Source: Pseudomonas putida (GTDB lineage Bacteria > Pseudomonadota > Gammaproteobacteria > Pseudomonadales > Pseudomonadaceae). Taken from it: a stretch of DNA of 49,941 nucleotides. Positions 1 through 8,585 of the stretch are shown one piece after another; the first letter of the stretch is position 1; each line of letters opens with the position of its first letter. The translations under genes were made by a program, and so were the position numbers. The stretch is taken from assembly GCF_030159595.1 (NCBI RefSeq), contig NZ_BSKJ01000005.1, positions 437,696 to 487,636 of the forward strand. The letters run 5' to 3'. The notes under the pieces were generated by a model that searched no databases, had not been told where the DNA came from, and worked only from the letters and a program-made list of their open reading frames with translations.

Positions 1-17
1 GCAACCATATTCGTCAG

Positions 18-60
18 AACAAACCCCGCCTGCTTAACAGCAGCGCGGGGTTTGTTGTTT
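18..60. terminator. Rho-independent terminator of the gene upstream of the window
   Basis: A perfect 12-bp stem (18-29 with 45-56, core AAACCCCGC/GCGGGGTTT) encloses a 15-nt loop and is followed by a T-rich run. It most likely ends a gene lying left of the window. From here to the mprF start at 268 no gene is seen. TTGAGG at 118 and TATCTT at 143 are only a weak promoter guess (19-bp spacing). Confidence 0.8.
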
Positions 61-267
61 CTACCCCTCTGCTTTTCGTCGCTTCGTTTTCCCCGCCCCT
101 CCAGCCATCCCGCAGGCTTGAGGCATCGTGCCCCGGATGAACTATCTTTAACCCTGCCAGGCCGCTGAAAGCGCCTGAGGCCGGAGTAGTATTGGATACG
201 TTTTCCTAAGGGACTTTCACTTGGCCGCACCTTCCCTCCACCTCGCGCAGCACGCCCGAGGCAATCC

Positions 268-2910
268 ATGACTTCCCATAACCCCGAACCTCCGGTGCCG
301 CTCGCCTCGGCGCTGCCCGGTGCCGTGCAGCGCCTTCCCTTGCTCGAACGCCTGAGCCGCTACCGTCAGCCCATCGGCCTGGCAGTGACTCTGGTGTTGT
401 TCACCATGGCCTTGATTGCCTGCCGCCACCTGCTGAGCGAGCTGGACATCTATGCCTTGCACGACGCCATGCTCAGCGTGCCGGCCCAATCCTTGTTGGG
501 CGCCTTGCTGGCGACGGTGGTGGGCTTCGTGATCTTGCTGGGCTACGAGTGGTCGGCCAGCCGCTATGCCGGGGTGAAGCTGCCAACACGCAGCCTGGTG
601 CTGGGCGGTTTCAGCGCCTTTGCCATCGGTAACGCCATCGGGTTGTCGATGCTTTCGGGCGGATCGGTGCGCTACCGGCTCTATGCACGGCAAGGGCTTG
701 GAGCTGGTGAAGTCGCACGTATGACCGTGTTTGCCAGCCTGTCGCTGGGCTGCGCGCTGCCCCCCCTGGCGGCCTTGGCGACCTTGAGCGACCTGCCGGC
801 AGCCTCGGCTGCACTGGGGTTGGCACCGGGCCTGCTGGCAAGTGTCGCCACCGCCGTGCTGGTGGCATCCGCCCTGCTGGTGTTCGGCTTGTACCGCCGG
901 CGCTTGGCCGAGCAACCGCTGGCCAATAACCTGCTGGTGCAACTGGGCCGCCGCACACTGCGACTGCCGGGCGCACGGCTGGCCGCCCTGCAACTGCTGA
1001 TCACCGCGCTGGATGTGGCAGCAGCCGCCACGGTCCTGTATCTGCTGCTGCCCGAAGCCCCCCCCTTCGGCGCGTTTGTGCTGGTGTACCTGCTGGCCTT
1101 GGCCGCAGGCGTGCTCAGCCATGTACCGGGCGGCGTCGGGGTGTTCGAAGCGATCCTGCTGGCGGCCTTTGCCGACCAGCTCGGTGCGGCGCCACTGGCG
1201 GCCGCCCTGCTGTTGTACCGGCTGATCTATGTGGTACTGCCATTGCTGCTGGCCTGTGTACTGTTGCTGGCCAACGAAGCACGGCGCCTGCTGTTCGCAC
1301 AGCAGGCCATCAAAGCAGCCTCAGGGCTGGCCGCTCCGATCCTGTCGATTCTGGTATTCCTGTCGGGCGTGGTACTGCTGTTCTCGGGCGCCACACCTGA
1401 GATTGACACCCGCCTGGAGCACATGGGTTTCCTGGTGCCGCACCGGCTGATCGATGCCTCGCACTTCGGCGCCAGCCTGATCGGCGTGCTGTGCCTGCTG
1501 CTGGCCCAAGGCCTGCGCCGGCGCCTCTCTGCTGCCTGGCTGCTGACCACCGTGCTGTTGTTGGTCGGCGCCGTGCTGTCGCTGCTCAAGGGGTTTGATT
1601 GGGAGGAGGCTTGCCTGCTGACCTTCACCGCTACGCTGCTGGCCCTCTTCCGGCGCTCGTTCTACCGCCCCAGCCGCCTGCTGGAGTTGCCATTCTCGCC
1701 GGTGTTCCTGGTGGCCAGCGCCTGTGCAGTCGGCGCTTCGGTGTGGCTGCTGCTGTTCGCCTACCAGGATGTGCCCTACAGCCATCAGCTGTGGTGGCAG
1801 TTCACCCTTGATGCCGATGCCCCTCGCGGCCTGCGTGCCGCCATGGGCAGCGCCTTGCTGCTCGCTGCCGTGGCGCTGACTTGGCTGCTGCGCACCGCCC
1901 CTCCCGTGATCCATCTACCCGACGAGGAAGAACTGCAGCGCGCCAATCGCATCCTGCTGGCCTCCGACCAGCCCGACGGCGGCCTGGCCCTGACGGGCGA
2001 CAAAGCGTTGCTGTTCCACCCGCGTGACAATGCCTTCCTTATGTATGCCCGACGCGGCCGCAGCCTGGTGGCCCTGTACGACCCCATTGGCCCGGCCCAG
2101 GAGCGCGCCGAAATGATCTGGCAGTTCCGCGACCTGTGCGACCTGCATCACGCCCGTCCGGTGTTCTACCAGGTGCGCGCCGAGAACCTGCCTTTCTATA
2201 TGGACATCGGCCTGACAGCGCTGAAGCTGGGCGAAGAAGCCCGTGTCGATTTGCGCCGCTTCGACTTGGAAGCCAAGGGCAAGGAGATGAAAGACCTGCG
2301 CTACACCTGGAACCGCGGCGGCCGCGACGGCCTGAGCCTGGAAATCCACGAGCCCGGCCACGCACCACTGGCGGAGCTGAAGGAAATTTCCGATGCCTGG
2401 CTTGGCGGCAAGAACGTGCGTGAGAAAGGCTTTTCGCTGGGGCGCTTCAGCCCGGACTACCTGCAGCACTTCCGCATTGCCCTGATTCGCTTCCAAGGCC
2501 GCCCGGTGGCCTTCGCCAACCTGCTGGAAACCCATGGCAATGAACTGGCCAGCCTCGACCTCATGCGTGCGCACCCCGAGGCCCCCAAGCTGACCATGGA
2601 ATTCATGATGATCGGCTTGATCCTGCATTACAAAAGCCATGAATACGCCCGCTTCAGCCTGGGCATGGTGCCGCTTTCCGGCCTGCAGCCGCGGCGTGGG
2701 GCGCCCTTGACCCAGCGCCTGGGTTCGATGGTATTCCGCCGAGGCGAGCAGTTGTACAACTTCCAGGGGCTTCGCCGCTTCAAGGACAAATTCCAACCGG
2801 ACTGGGAACCCCGCTACATGGCCGTGCCGGCCGGGCTCGACCCGCTGGTAGCACTGGCCGACACTGCCGCCCTGATTGCGGGCGGCCTGACTGGATTGGT
2901 GAAACGTTGA
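268..2910 (+). CDS. mprF: MprF-type bifunctional aminoacyl-phosphatidylglycerol synthase/flippase
   Basis: The 880-residue product has the MprF layout. Roughly residues 35-545 are a run of hydrophobic membrane helices (flippase part). Residues about 550-870 are the cytosolic DUF2156 synthase domain, which moves an aminoacyl group from tRNA to phosphatidylglycerol. Sequence supporting the second part includes the LYDPIGP, FSLGRFSPDYLQHF and LTMEFMMIGLI stretches. In P. aeruginosa the homologue makes alanyl- rather than lysyl-phosphatidylglycerol, so the amino acid should not be read from the name. Modifying the lipid lowers net negative charge and protects against cationic peptides. The ATG at 268 follows GAGG at a suitable distance. 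The stop overlaps the next gene's ATG by one base, so the two are co-translated. Confidence 0.93.
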   Translation: MTSHNPEPPVPLASALPGAVQRLPLLERLSRYRQPIGLAVTLVLFTMALIACRHLLSELDIYALHDAMLSVPAQSLLGALLATVVGFVILLGYEWSASRYAGVKLPTRSLVLGGFSAFAIGNAIGLSMLSGGSVRYRLYARQGLGAGEVARMTVFASLSLGCALPPLAALATLSDLPAASAALGLAPGLLASVATAVLVASALLVFGLYRRRLAEQPLANNLLVQLGRRTLRLPGARLAALQLLITALDVAAAATVLYLLLPEAPPFGAFVLVYLLALAAGVLSHVPGGVGVFEAILLAAFADQLGAAPLAAALLLYRLIYVVLPLLLACVLLLANEARRLLFAQQAIKAASGLAAPILSILVFLSGVVLLFSGATPEIDTRLEHMGFLVPHRLIDASHFGASLIGVLCLLLAQGLRRRLSAAWLLTTVLLLVGAVLSLLKGFDWEEACLLTFTATLLALFRRSFYRPSRLLELPFSPVFLVASACAVGASVWLLLFAYQDVPYSHQLWWQFTLDADAPRGLRAAMGSALLLAAVALTWLLRTAPPVIHLPDEEELQRANRILLASDQPDGGLALTGDKALLFHPRDNAFLMYARRGRSLVALYDPIGPAQERAEMIWQFRDLCDLHHARPVFYQVRAENLPFYMDIGLTALKLGEEARVDLRRFDLEAKGKEMKDLRYTWNRGGRDGLSLEIHEPGHAPLAELKEISDAWLGGKNVREKGFSLGRFSPDYLQHFRIALIRFQGRPVAFANLLETHGNELASLDLMRAHPEAPKLTMEFMMIGLILHYKSHEYARFSLGMVPLSGLQPRRGAPLTQRLGSMVFRRGEQLYNFQGLRRFKDKFQPDWEPRYMAVPAGLDPLVALADTAALIAGGLTGLVKR

Positions 2911-4202
2911 TGACCCGACGCTATTGGCTGTACCTGCTGGTTCCCCTGCTGCTGGCCGCCCTGGGTGGCGCCCTGGCCTTCTGGCTGTGGACACGCCCGG
3001 CCCCCGAGGCGCGCCTGGAGCAACTGAGCATCAATGACACCCGCATCACTCGGGTGACCCCTGGCGTACACCCGAAGGCCCGAGTAGCCATCGGTGTGCC
3101 ACAGGACCAGGCATTGACCGACAAGCAACTGCTGGACCTGAGCCAGGCCGGCGAAGCCCAGCTGGTGCAAGTGGTCCTGCCGCCGAACGACTGCAGCAAA
3201 CAGCAACAGGCCATGGACCAAGCCCTGACAGAACTGTCGGAAAAGCCGACGCTGGTCGCCGGTATCGGCCCTGGTGCCGCCCAGGCCTGGCGCTGGCTGG
3301 CCAGCCAGACCGATGACAAGGCGCGGGCCATTTCCGTGGACTTCAGCCTGGAACAACCCGGCTGCCAGGCCCCGCTGCCCAAGGCGGCGCCCCATGGCCA
3401 CTGGAACGTCGCCTGGAACGACAACCCGGATGACGCCAGTGCCGCCTTCGTACGCGACCAGGCCAACGCCGAAACCAGCATCAGCGACTACGACATTCAC
3501 CTGCCACAAGTGCTCAAGGCCCAGCTGACCCAGGCCCTGGTTGGCCATGACGGTAACGCGTTGGCGATACCGGTGGTCGAGGTCCCCGCCGGGCAGACCA
3601 CCGACACGGTCACCCTGTTCCTCTCCGGTGATGGTGGCTGGCGCGACCTGGACCGTGATGTGGCCGGGGAAATGGCCAAGTTGGGCTACCCCGTGGTGGG
3701 CATCGACACGTTGCGCTACTACTGGCAGCACAAGACCCCGGAGCAAAGCGCTGCCGACCTGTCCGAGCTGATGCAGCACTACCGGCAGAAGTGGGGCACA
3801 AAGCGCTTCGTGCTGACGGGCTATTCATTCGGTGCCGATGTGCTGCCGGCGATCTACAACCGCCTGCCTGCCGAAGACCAGCAGCGCATTGATGCGGTGA
3901 TGCTGCTGGCGTTTGCCCGCAGTGGCAGTTTCGAGATCGAAGTCGAGGGCTGGCTGGGCAAGGAAGGCCAGGAAGCACCTACCGGGCCGGAAATGGCCAG
4001 GCTGCCAGCGTCCAAGGTGGTGTGCGTGTATGGCGTGGAAGAGACCGATGAGAGCGGTTGCACCGAGAAGACCGCGGTGGGTGAACGCCTGAAGCTGCCT
4101 GGGGGGCACCATTTCGACGAGAACTACCCAGCGCTGGCCAAGCGCTTGATTGGTGAGATCGAGACACGTCAGGGCAAGTCGAGCGTCGCCGAACAGAACT
4201 GA
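2910..4202 (+). CDS. VirJ/AcvB-like alpha/beta hydrolase, probable aminoacyl-phosphatidylglycerol hydrolase
   Basis: A 430-residue protein with an N-terminal hydrophobic helix (about 7-28) acting as signal or anchor, so the enzyme should face the periplasm. The C-terminal half (about 225-415) is a VirJ-type alpha/beta hydrolase: the FLSGDGGW oxyanion segment near 230 and the nucleophile elbow GYSFGAD with Ser306. The middle part is less conserved. The P. aeruginosa counterpart sits next to its alanyl-phosphatidylglycerol synthase and hydrolyses that lipid, and the same pairing here supports the same role. The start is taken at the ATG at 2910 (TGATG overlap with the mprF stop). An in-frame TTG one codon earlier is possible but less likely. 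Confidence 0.85.
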   Translation: MTRRYWLYLLVPLLLAALGGALAFWLWTRPAPEARLEQLSINDTRITRVTPGVHPKARVAIGVPQDQALTDKQLLDLSQAGEAQLVQVVLPPNDCSKQQQAMDQALTELSEKPTLVAGIGPGAAQAWRWLASQTDDKARAISVDFSLEQPGCQAPLPKAAPHGHWNVAWNDNPDDASAAFVRDQANAETSISDYDIHLPQVLKAQLTQALVGHDGNALAIPVVEVPAGQTTDTVTLFLSGDGGWRDLDRDVAGEMAKLGYPVVGIDTLRYYWQHKTPEQSAADLSELMQHYRQKWGTKRFVLTGYSFGADVLPAIYNRLPAEDQQRIDAVMLLAFARSGSFEIEVEGWLGKEGQEAPTGPEMARLPASKVVCVYGVEETDESGCTEKTAVGERLKLPGGHHFDENYPALAKRLIGEIETRQGKSSVAEQN

Positions 4203-4210
4203 CAATGATT

Positions 4211-4229
4211 GGGGCTGCTTTGCAGCCCC
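4211..4229. terminator. Bidirectional terminator between the convergent VirJ-like gene and kup
   Basis: An 8-bp GC-rich stem GGGGCTGC/GCAGCCCC with a TTT loop lies in the 34-bp gap between two genes that face each other. The T-run after it is poor, so it may work mainly as a stem-loop pause or mRNA end protector. Confidence 0.6.
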
Positions 4230-4236
4230 TTGGCAA

Positions 4237-6147
4237 TCAGATCTCGACCTGGGTTCCCAATTCAATCACCCGGTTCAGCGGCAGGTTGAAGAAGCGCAGG
4301 TTGCCGTTGGCATTCTTCAGCAGGAACGCAAACAGGTTGCCCCGCCAGCGCGACATCCCCTCCAGCCGTGAAGCGATCACCGTCTCACGGCTGAGGAAGT
4401 AGGTGGTGCGCATCGGCGTAAAGTCCAGATCATCCAGGTGGCACAGCTTCAATGCAGCCGGCACGTCCGGCTCGTCCATGAAGCCAAAGTGCAGCAGCAC
4501 GCGGAAGAACCCATCGCCATACGCTTCCACTTCGAAGCGCTCCTGCTCCGGCACACGCGGCCGGTCTTCACTGACGACCGTCAGCAGTACCACCTGGCTG
4601 TGCAGCACCTGGTTGTGCAGCATGTTGTGTAACAGCGCATGAGGCACAGCGTCGGCCCGTGCGGTGAGGAACACCGCCGTGCCTTCGACCCGGTGGGGCG
4701 GCTGAATACGGATACTGCTGATAAACAGCTGCAGCGGCAGCGCGCCTTCGTCGATGCGCTCGACCAGAATCTGCTTGCCGCGCTTCCAGGTACTCATCAG
4801 CAGGAACAGCACGCCACCCGCCAACACCGGGAAGGCACCGCCCTGGACGATTTTCGGCACGTTGGCGGCGAAGAACAGCCCGTCGACGAACAGGAAGCCC
4901 ACCAGAATCGGCACCGCCAGCACTGGGGGCCATTTCCACAGCAGCAACATTACTGCCGACACCAGAATAGTGGTCATCAGCATGGTGCCGGTCACCGCCA
5001 CGCCATAGGCCGCCGCCAGGGCGCCGGACGACTCGAAACCGATCACCAGCAGCACCACGCCGACCATCAGCGTCCAGTTCACCGCCCCAATGTAGATCTG
5101 CCCCTGTTCGTCGCTGGAGGTGTGCTGGATCTGCATCCGTGGGATGTAGCCCAGCTGGATGGCCTGGCGGGTCAGGGAGAACGCCCCCGAAATCACAGCT
5201 TGCGAGGCGATCACCGTGGCCATGGTCGCCAACCCGACCAACGGCAGCAACGCCCAGCCCGGCGCCAGCAGGTAGAACGGGTTACGGGCTGCGTCCGGGT
5301 TTTGCAGCAGCAGTGCACCCTGGCCGAAATAGTTGAGCACCAGCGCGGGCAGCACTAGGATGAACCAGGCCCGGGCGATCGGCTTGCGGCCAAAGTGGCC
5401 CATGTCGGCGTACAGCGCCTCGGCGCCGGTCAGCGCCAGCACCACCGCGCCGAGAATGGCCACGCCCATGCCGGGGTGCACCACGAAGAAGTTGACCGCC
5501 CAGCCCGGGTTGAACGCTTTGAGCACTTCAGGGCTCTGCGAGATGCCATGCACGCCCAGCGCACCCAGCACCACGAACCAGGTGACCATGATCGGGCCGA
5601 ACAGCTTGCCGATCTTCTCGGTGCCGTGCTTCTGCACCAGGAACAGGGCTACCAGCACCACCAGCGAAATCGGCACCACCCAGTGGTCGATACCGTCAAA
5701 CGCCAGGCCCATGCCTTCCACCGCCGACAGCACCGACACCGCCGGGGTGATCATGCTGTCGCCGTAGAACAGCGAAGCACCGATCAGGCCGCAGATCACC
5801 ATCAGCGTACGCAACCGCGGGTAGGCCGCCGTGGCCCGCCGTGCCAGTGCGGTCAGGGCCATGGTGCCCCCCTCGCCCTGGTTGTCGGCGCGCAGGATGA
5901 ACATCACATACTTGAACGACACCACCCACAACAGCGACCACAGGATCAGCGACAGGATCCCCAGCACGCCGTCATGATTGACCGGCACCCCGTAACCGCC
6001 GGTAAAGACTTCCTTGAGGGTATACAACGGGCTGGTGCCGATATCGCCGTAAACCACCCCGACCGCCGCCACGAGCAGGCCCAGCGACCGCGCCGCGCCC
6101 TGCTTCCCCTCGTGCCCGCCCTCGGCGTGACTGCTTGCCTGAACCAT
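4237..6147 (-). CDS. kup: Low-affinity potassium uptake permease Kup
   Basis: The 636-residue protein is a full-length KUP/HAK/KT family K+:H+ symporter. An opening [15 protein letters not shown] signature near residues 32-47 and GALFYGDS-like text ([18 protein letters not shown]) are family hallmarks. About twelve membrane helices fill residues 20-440, followed by a soluble C-terminal domain of about 190 residues. It takes up K+ across the inner membrane and matters most at acidic pH. The ATG at 6147 follows GGGAG at seven bases. The gene is monocistronic, divergent from rimO, with a 234-bp shared upstream region. Confidence 0.96.
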   Translation of the reverse strand: MVQASSHAEGGHEGKQGAARSLGLLVAAVGVVYGDIGTSPLYTLKEVFTGGYGVPVNHDGVLGILSLILWSLLWVVSFKYVMFILRADNQGEGGTMALTALARRATAAYPRLRTLMVICGLIGASLFYGDSMITPAVSVLSAVEGMGLAFDGIDHWVVPISLVVLVALFLVQKHGTEKIGKLFGPIMVTWFVVLGALGVHGISQSPEVLKAFNPGWAVNFFVVHPGMGVAILGAVVLALTGAEALYADMGHFGRKPIARAWFILVLPALVLNYFGQGALLLQNPDAARNPFYLLAPGWALLPLVGLATMATVIASQAVISGAFSLTRQAIQLGYIPRMQIQHTSSDEQGQIYIGAVNWTLMVGVVLLVIGFESSGALAAAYGVAVTGTMLMTTILVSAVMLLLWKWPPVLAVPILVGFLFVDGLFFAANVPKIVQGGAFPVLAGGVLFLLMSTWKRGKQILVERIDEGALPLQLFISSIRIQPPHRVEGTAVFLTARADAVPHALLHNMLHNQVLHSQVVLLTVVSEDRPRVPEQERFEVEAYGDGFFRVLLHFGFMDEPDVPAALKLCHLDDLDFTPMRTTYFLSRETVIASRLEGMSRWRGNLFAFLLKNANGNLRFFNLPLNRVIELGTQVEI

Positions 6148-6381
6148 CGACCACTCCCGCAGACGGCCATCACGGCCTTAAGTATTCACTCTAGCGCCAG
6201 GCCCCGAAGGCACCTTCGCGCAACGGCGCGAAGCATAGCGCAGCGTTCGTCGTATTTCTGCTGGTCAAGCGACGTTACGCTCGCTAGAATTGCGCACTTT
6301 TTGATCAGAGGCGCCCAAAGCGCCCGTCAAGATCGCCCGCGATTCCGGCCGGGCGACCTGCATTCAATACCGAGGTTAGTC

Positions 6382-7713
6382 ATGTCCACCACGCCCGCCA
6401 CCCCCAAGGTAGGTTTCGTAAGCCTGGGTTGCCCAAAAGCCTTGGTCGATTCCGAGCGCATCCTGACCCAGCTGCGCATGGAAGGTTATGAAGTCGTGCC
6501 CACCTACGAGGACGCCGACGTGGTGGTGGTCAACACCTGCGGCTTCATCGACAGCGCCAAGGCCGAGTCGCTGGAAGTGATCGGCGAAGCGATCAAGGAA
6601 AACGGCAAGGTCATCGTCACCGGCTGCATGGGTGTCGAAGAAGGCAGCATCCGTGACGTGCACCCGAGCGTGCTGTCGGTCACCGGCCCGCAGCAGTACG
6701 AGCAGGTGGTCAACGCCGTGCACGAAGTGGTACCGCCACGTCAGGACCACAACCCGCTGATCGACCTGGTGCCGCCACAGGGCGTCAAACTGACCCCGCG
6801 CCACTATGCGTACCTGAAAATTTCCGAAGGCTGCAACCACAGCTGCAGCTTCTGCATCATCCCATCGATGCGCGGCAAGCTGGTCAGCCGCCCGGTGGGC
6901 GAAGTGCTGAGCGAGGCCGAGCGCCTGGTCAAGGCCGGGGTCAAGGAGATCCTGGTGATTTCCCAGGACACCAGCGCCTACGGCGTCGACGTCAAGTACA
7001 AGACTGACTTCTGGAATGGCCGCCCGGTCAAGACCCGCATGCTGGAGCTGTGCGAGGCGCTGAGTAGCCTGGGTGCCTGGGTACGCCTGCATTATGTGTA
7101 CCCGTACCCGAACGTCGACGACGTGATCCCGCTGATGGCCGCTGGCAAGATCCTGCCGTACCTCGACATCCCGTTCCAGCACGCCAGCCCGAAAGTGCTC
7201 AAGTCGATGAAGCGCCCGGCCTTTGAAGACCGCACCCTGGCGCGCATCAAGCACTGGCGCGAGCAGTGCCCTGAGCTGGTGATCCGCTCCACCTTCATCG
7301 TCGGCTTCCCAGGCGAAACCGAAGAAGACTTCCAGTACCTGCTGGACTGGCTGACCGAAGCGCAGCTCGACCGCGTGGGCTGCTTCCAGTACTCGCCTGT
7401 AGAAGGCGCACCGGCCAACGACCTGGGCCTGGAGGAAGTGCCGGACGACATCAAGCAGGCGCGCTGGGACCGCTTCATGGCCCACCAGCAGGCCATCAGC
7501 ACCGCCCGCCTGCAACTGCGCATCGGCAAGGAAATCGAAGTGCTGATCGATGAAGTCGAAGAGCAAGGCTCGGTGGGCCGCAGCTTCTTCGATGCCCCGG
7601 AAATCGACGGTAGCGTGTTCATCGATGGCGACCATGGCTTCAAGCCAGGCGACAAAGTACGTTGCCGTGTCGTGGATGCCGACGAGTACGACATGTGGGC
7701 AGAGCCTGTCTGA
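6382..7713 (+). CDS. rimO: Ribosomal protein S12 methylthiotransferase RimO
   Basis: A radical-SAM enzyme of 443 residues that adds a methylthio group to the conserved aspartate of ribosomal protein S12. The N-terminal UPF0004 domain carries the three cysteines that bind the auxiliary [4Fe-4S] cluster (Cys17, Cys53, Cys82). The radical-SAM CxxxCxxC motif is at Cys151, Cys155 and Cys158, in the context [16 protein letters not shown] domain closes the protein (about 375-440). The open frame runs another 329 codons upstream, but that stretch is antisense to kup and is not coding. The ATG at 6382 has CGAGG six bases before it and gives the normal family start [18 protein letters not shown]. Confidence 0.97.
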   Translation: MSTTPATPKVGFVSLGCPKALVDSERILTQLRMEGYEVVPTYEDADVVVVNTCGFIDSAKAESLEVIGEAIKENGKVIVTGCMGVEEGSIRDVHPSVLSVTGPQQYEQVVNAVHEVVPPRQDHNPLIDLVPPQGVKLTPRHYAYLKISEGCNHSCSFCIIPSMRGKLVSRPVGEVLSEAERLVKAGVKEILVISQDTSAYGVDVKYKTDFWNGRPVKTRMLELCEALSSLGAWVRLHYVYPYPNVDDVIPLMAAGKILPYLDIPFQHASPKVLKSMKRPAFEDRTLARIKHWREQCPELVIRSTFIVGFPGETEEDFQYLLDWLTEAQLDRVGCFQYSPVEGAPANDLGLEEVPDDIKQARWDRFMAHQQAISTARLQLRIGKEIEVLIDEVEEQGSVGRSFFDAPEIDGSVFIDGDHGFKPGDKVRCRVVDADEYDMWAEPV

Positions 7714-7743
7714 AACGGCTGAAACACGGCTGAAACACTGAAG

Positions 7744-7780
7744 AGCCCCTGCCCCGGCATTCCGGAGCAGGGGCTTTTTT
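7744..7780 (+). terminator. Rho-independent terminator of rimO
   Basis: A perfect 9-bp stem AGCCCCTGC/GCAGGGGCT with a 14-nt loop is followed directly by six T. It also lies just beyond the stop of the convergent gene that ends at 7782. Confidence 0.9.
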
Positions 7781-7781
7781 G

Positions 7782-8531
7782 TCAGAACGTGTGGAACAGC
7801 ATCAGGCCGCCTTCTGCATCCGGACTGGCATCCGAAAAGCCTTTGACCGCGTACAGCTGGACTTTCCATTGCTGGTTGAGCTTGTGGGTCAGGAACAGGG
7901 TAAGTTCCTTGATCTGCGACCCTGTCGAGACCACCTTCTGCCGCCAATCGTAGGAAGCGCCGGCTGAAGTGCCAGCCGCCACGCGTATGGCGAAGCCGAG
8001 GCTGGCAAATACCGGGTCGTCGAAGTCGCTGTCGGGTGGGTCGCCAAACTTCTTCCAGCCCAGTGTCGCGAATCCGGTGACTGGGCCAAAGCCCTGGGTG
8101 ATGTCAACCTGGGCGGTGTAGTCGTACTCACCGGTGCCCAGGCACTGGTCTTCATCGGCGGTGGGGAATTTGACCTTGCCGATCAGGTCCAGCATCAGGC
8201 CGCCGTCGCTGCCATCGAGCAAGGCATACCCGGCACTGGCGACCGTGTCGCCCAACCCGCTTTCCACATCCCGGCACCCGCCGGGCAAGGGATCGCCATT
8301 CGGGCCTACCTCCGGGTTGGTGATACGCAACCAGGGCACGGTGACCTTGTAGGTCATGGGGCCGGCTTCATACTTGCCGACCACGGGCATGTACCAGATT
8401 TCCGAAGTGGTCCCCGTGCCATAGTCGCCGCTTGAGTAGTCCATGCCGATGGCGGCGCTGAAGGTGTCGGCCAAAGCCGAGGCGCTGGTGCATGACAGCA
8501 AGCAGGCCAGAAGCGGGAGGGTCGGTCTCAT
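7782..8531 (-). CDS. Putative outer-membrane beta-barrel protein, unknown function
   Basis: About 249 residues. A signal peptide (MRPTLPLLACLLSCTSASALA, cleaved near residue 22) is followed by alternating polar/aromatic strands typical of a small beta-barrel. Strand-like segments such as AAIGMDYSSGDYG and YKVTVPWLRI occur at the start, and the chain ends in GGLMLFHTF with a terminal Phe, the usual Bam signal of outer-membrane barrels. Similar proteins are annotated as transporter-like or hypothetical and no substrate can be proposed. The start is the ATG at 8531, which has GAGG six bases upstream. A GTG two codons earlier lies inside that ribosome-binding site. The gene may be the last of the operon to its right, since a 54-bp gap follows the DUF5666 gene in the same direction. 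Confidence 0.6.
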   Translation of the reverse strand: MRPTLPLLACLLSCTSASALADTFSAAIGMDYSSGDYGTGTTSEIWYMPVVGKYEAGPMTYKVTVPWLRITNPEVGPNGDPLPGGCRDVESGLGDTVASAGYALLDGSDGGLMLDLIGKVKFPTADEDQCLGTGEYDYTAQVDITQGFGPVTGFATLGWKKFGDPPDSDFDDPVFASLGFAIRVAAGTSAGASYDWRQKVVSTGSQIKELTLFLTHKLNQQWKVQLYAVKGFSDASPDAEGGLMLFHTF

Positions 8532-8585
8532 CGGCACCTCAGTATCCCGTCAGGAAGTGTGATCGGACTTACCCAGCCTAGTTGT

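Noticed and set aside
5395..6381. N-terminal extension of RimO over kup
   Set aside because: It lies antisense to kup, is rich in His/Gln/Arg typical of shadow frames, and the normal RimO start is at 6382.
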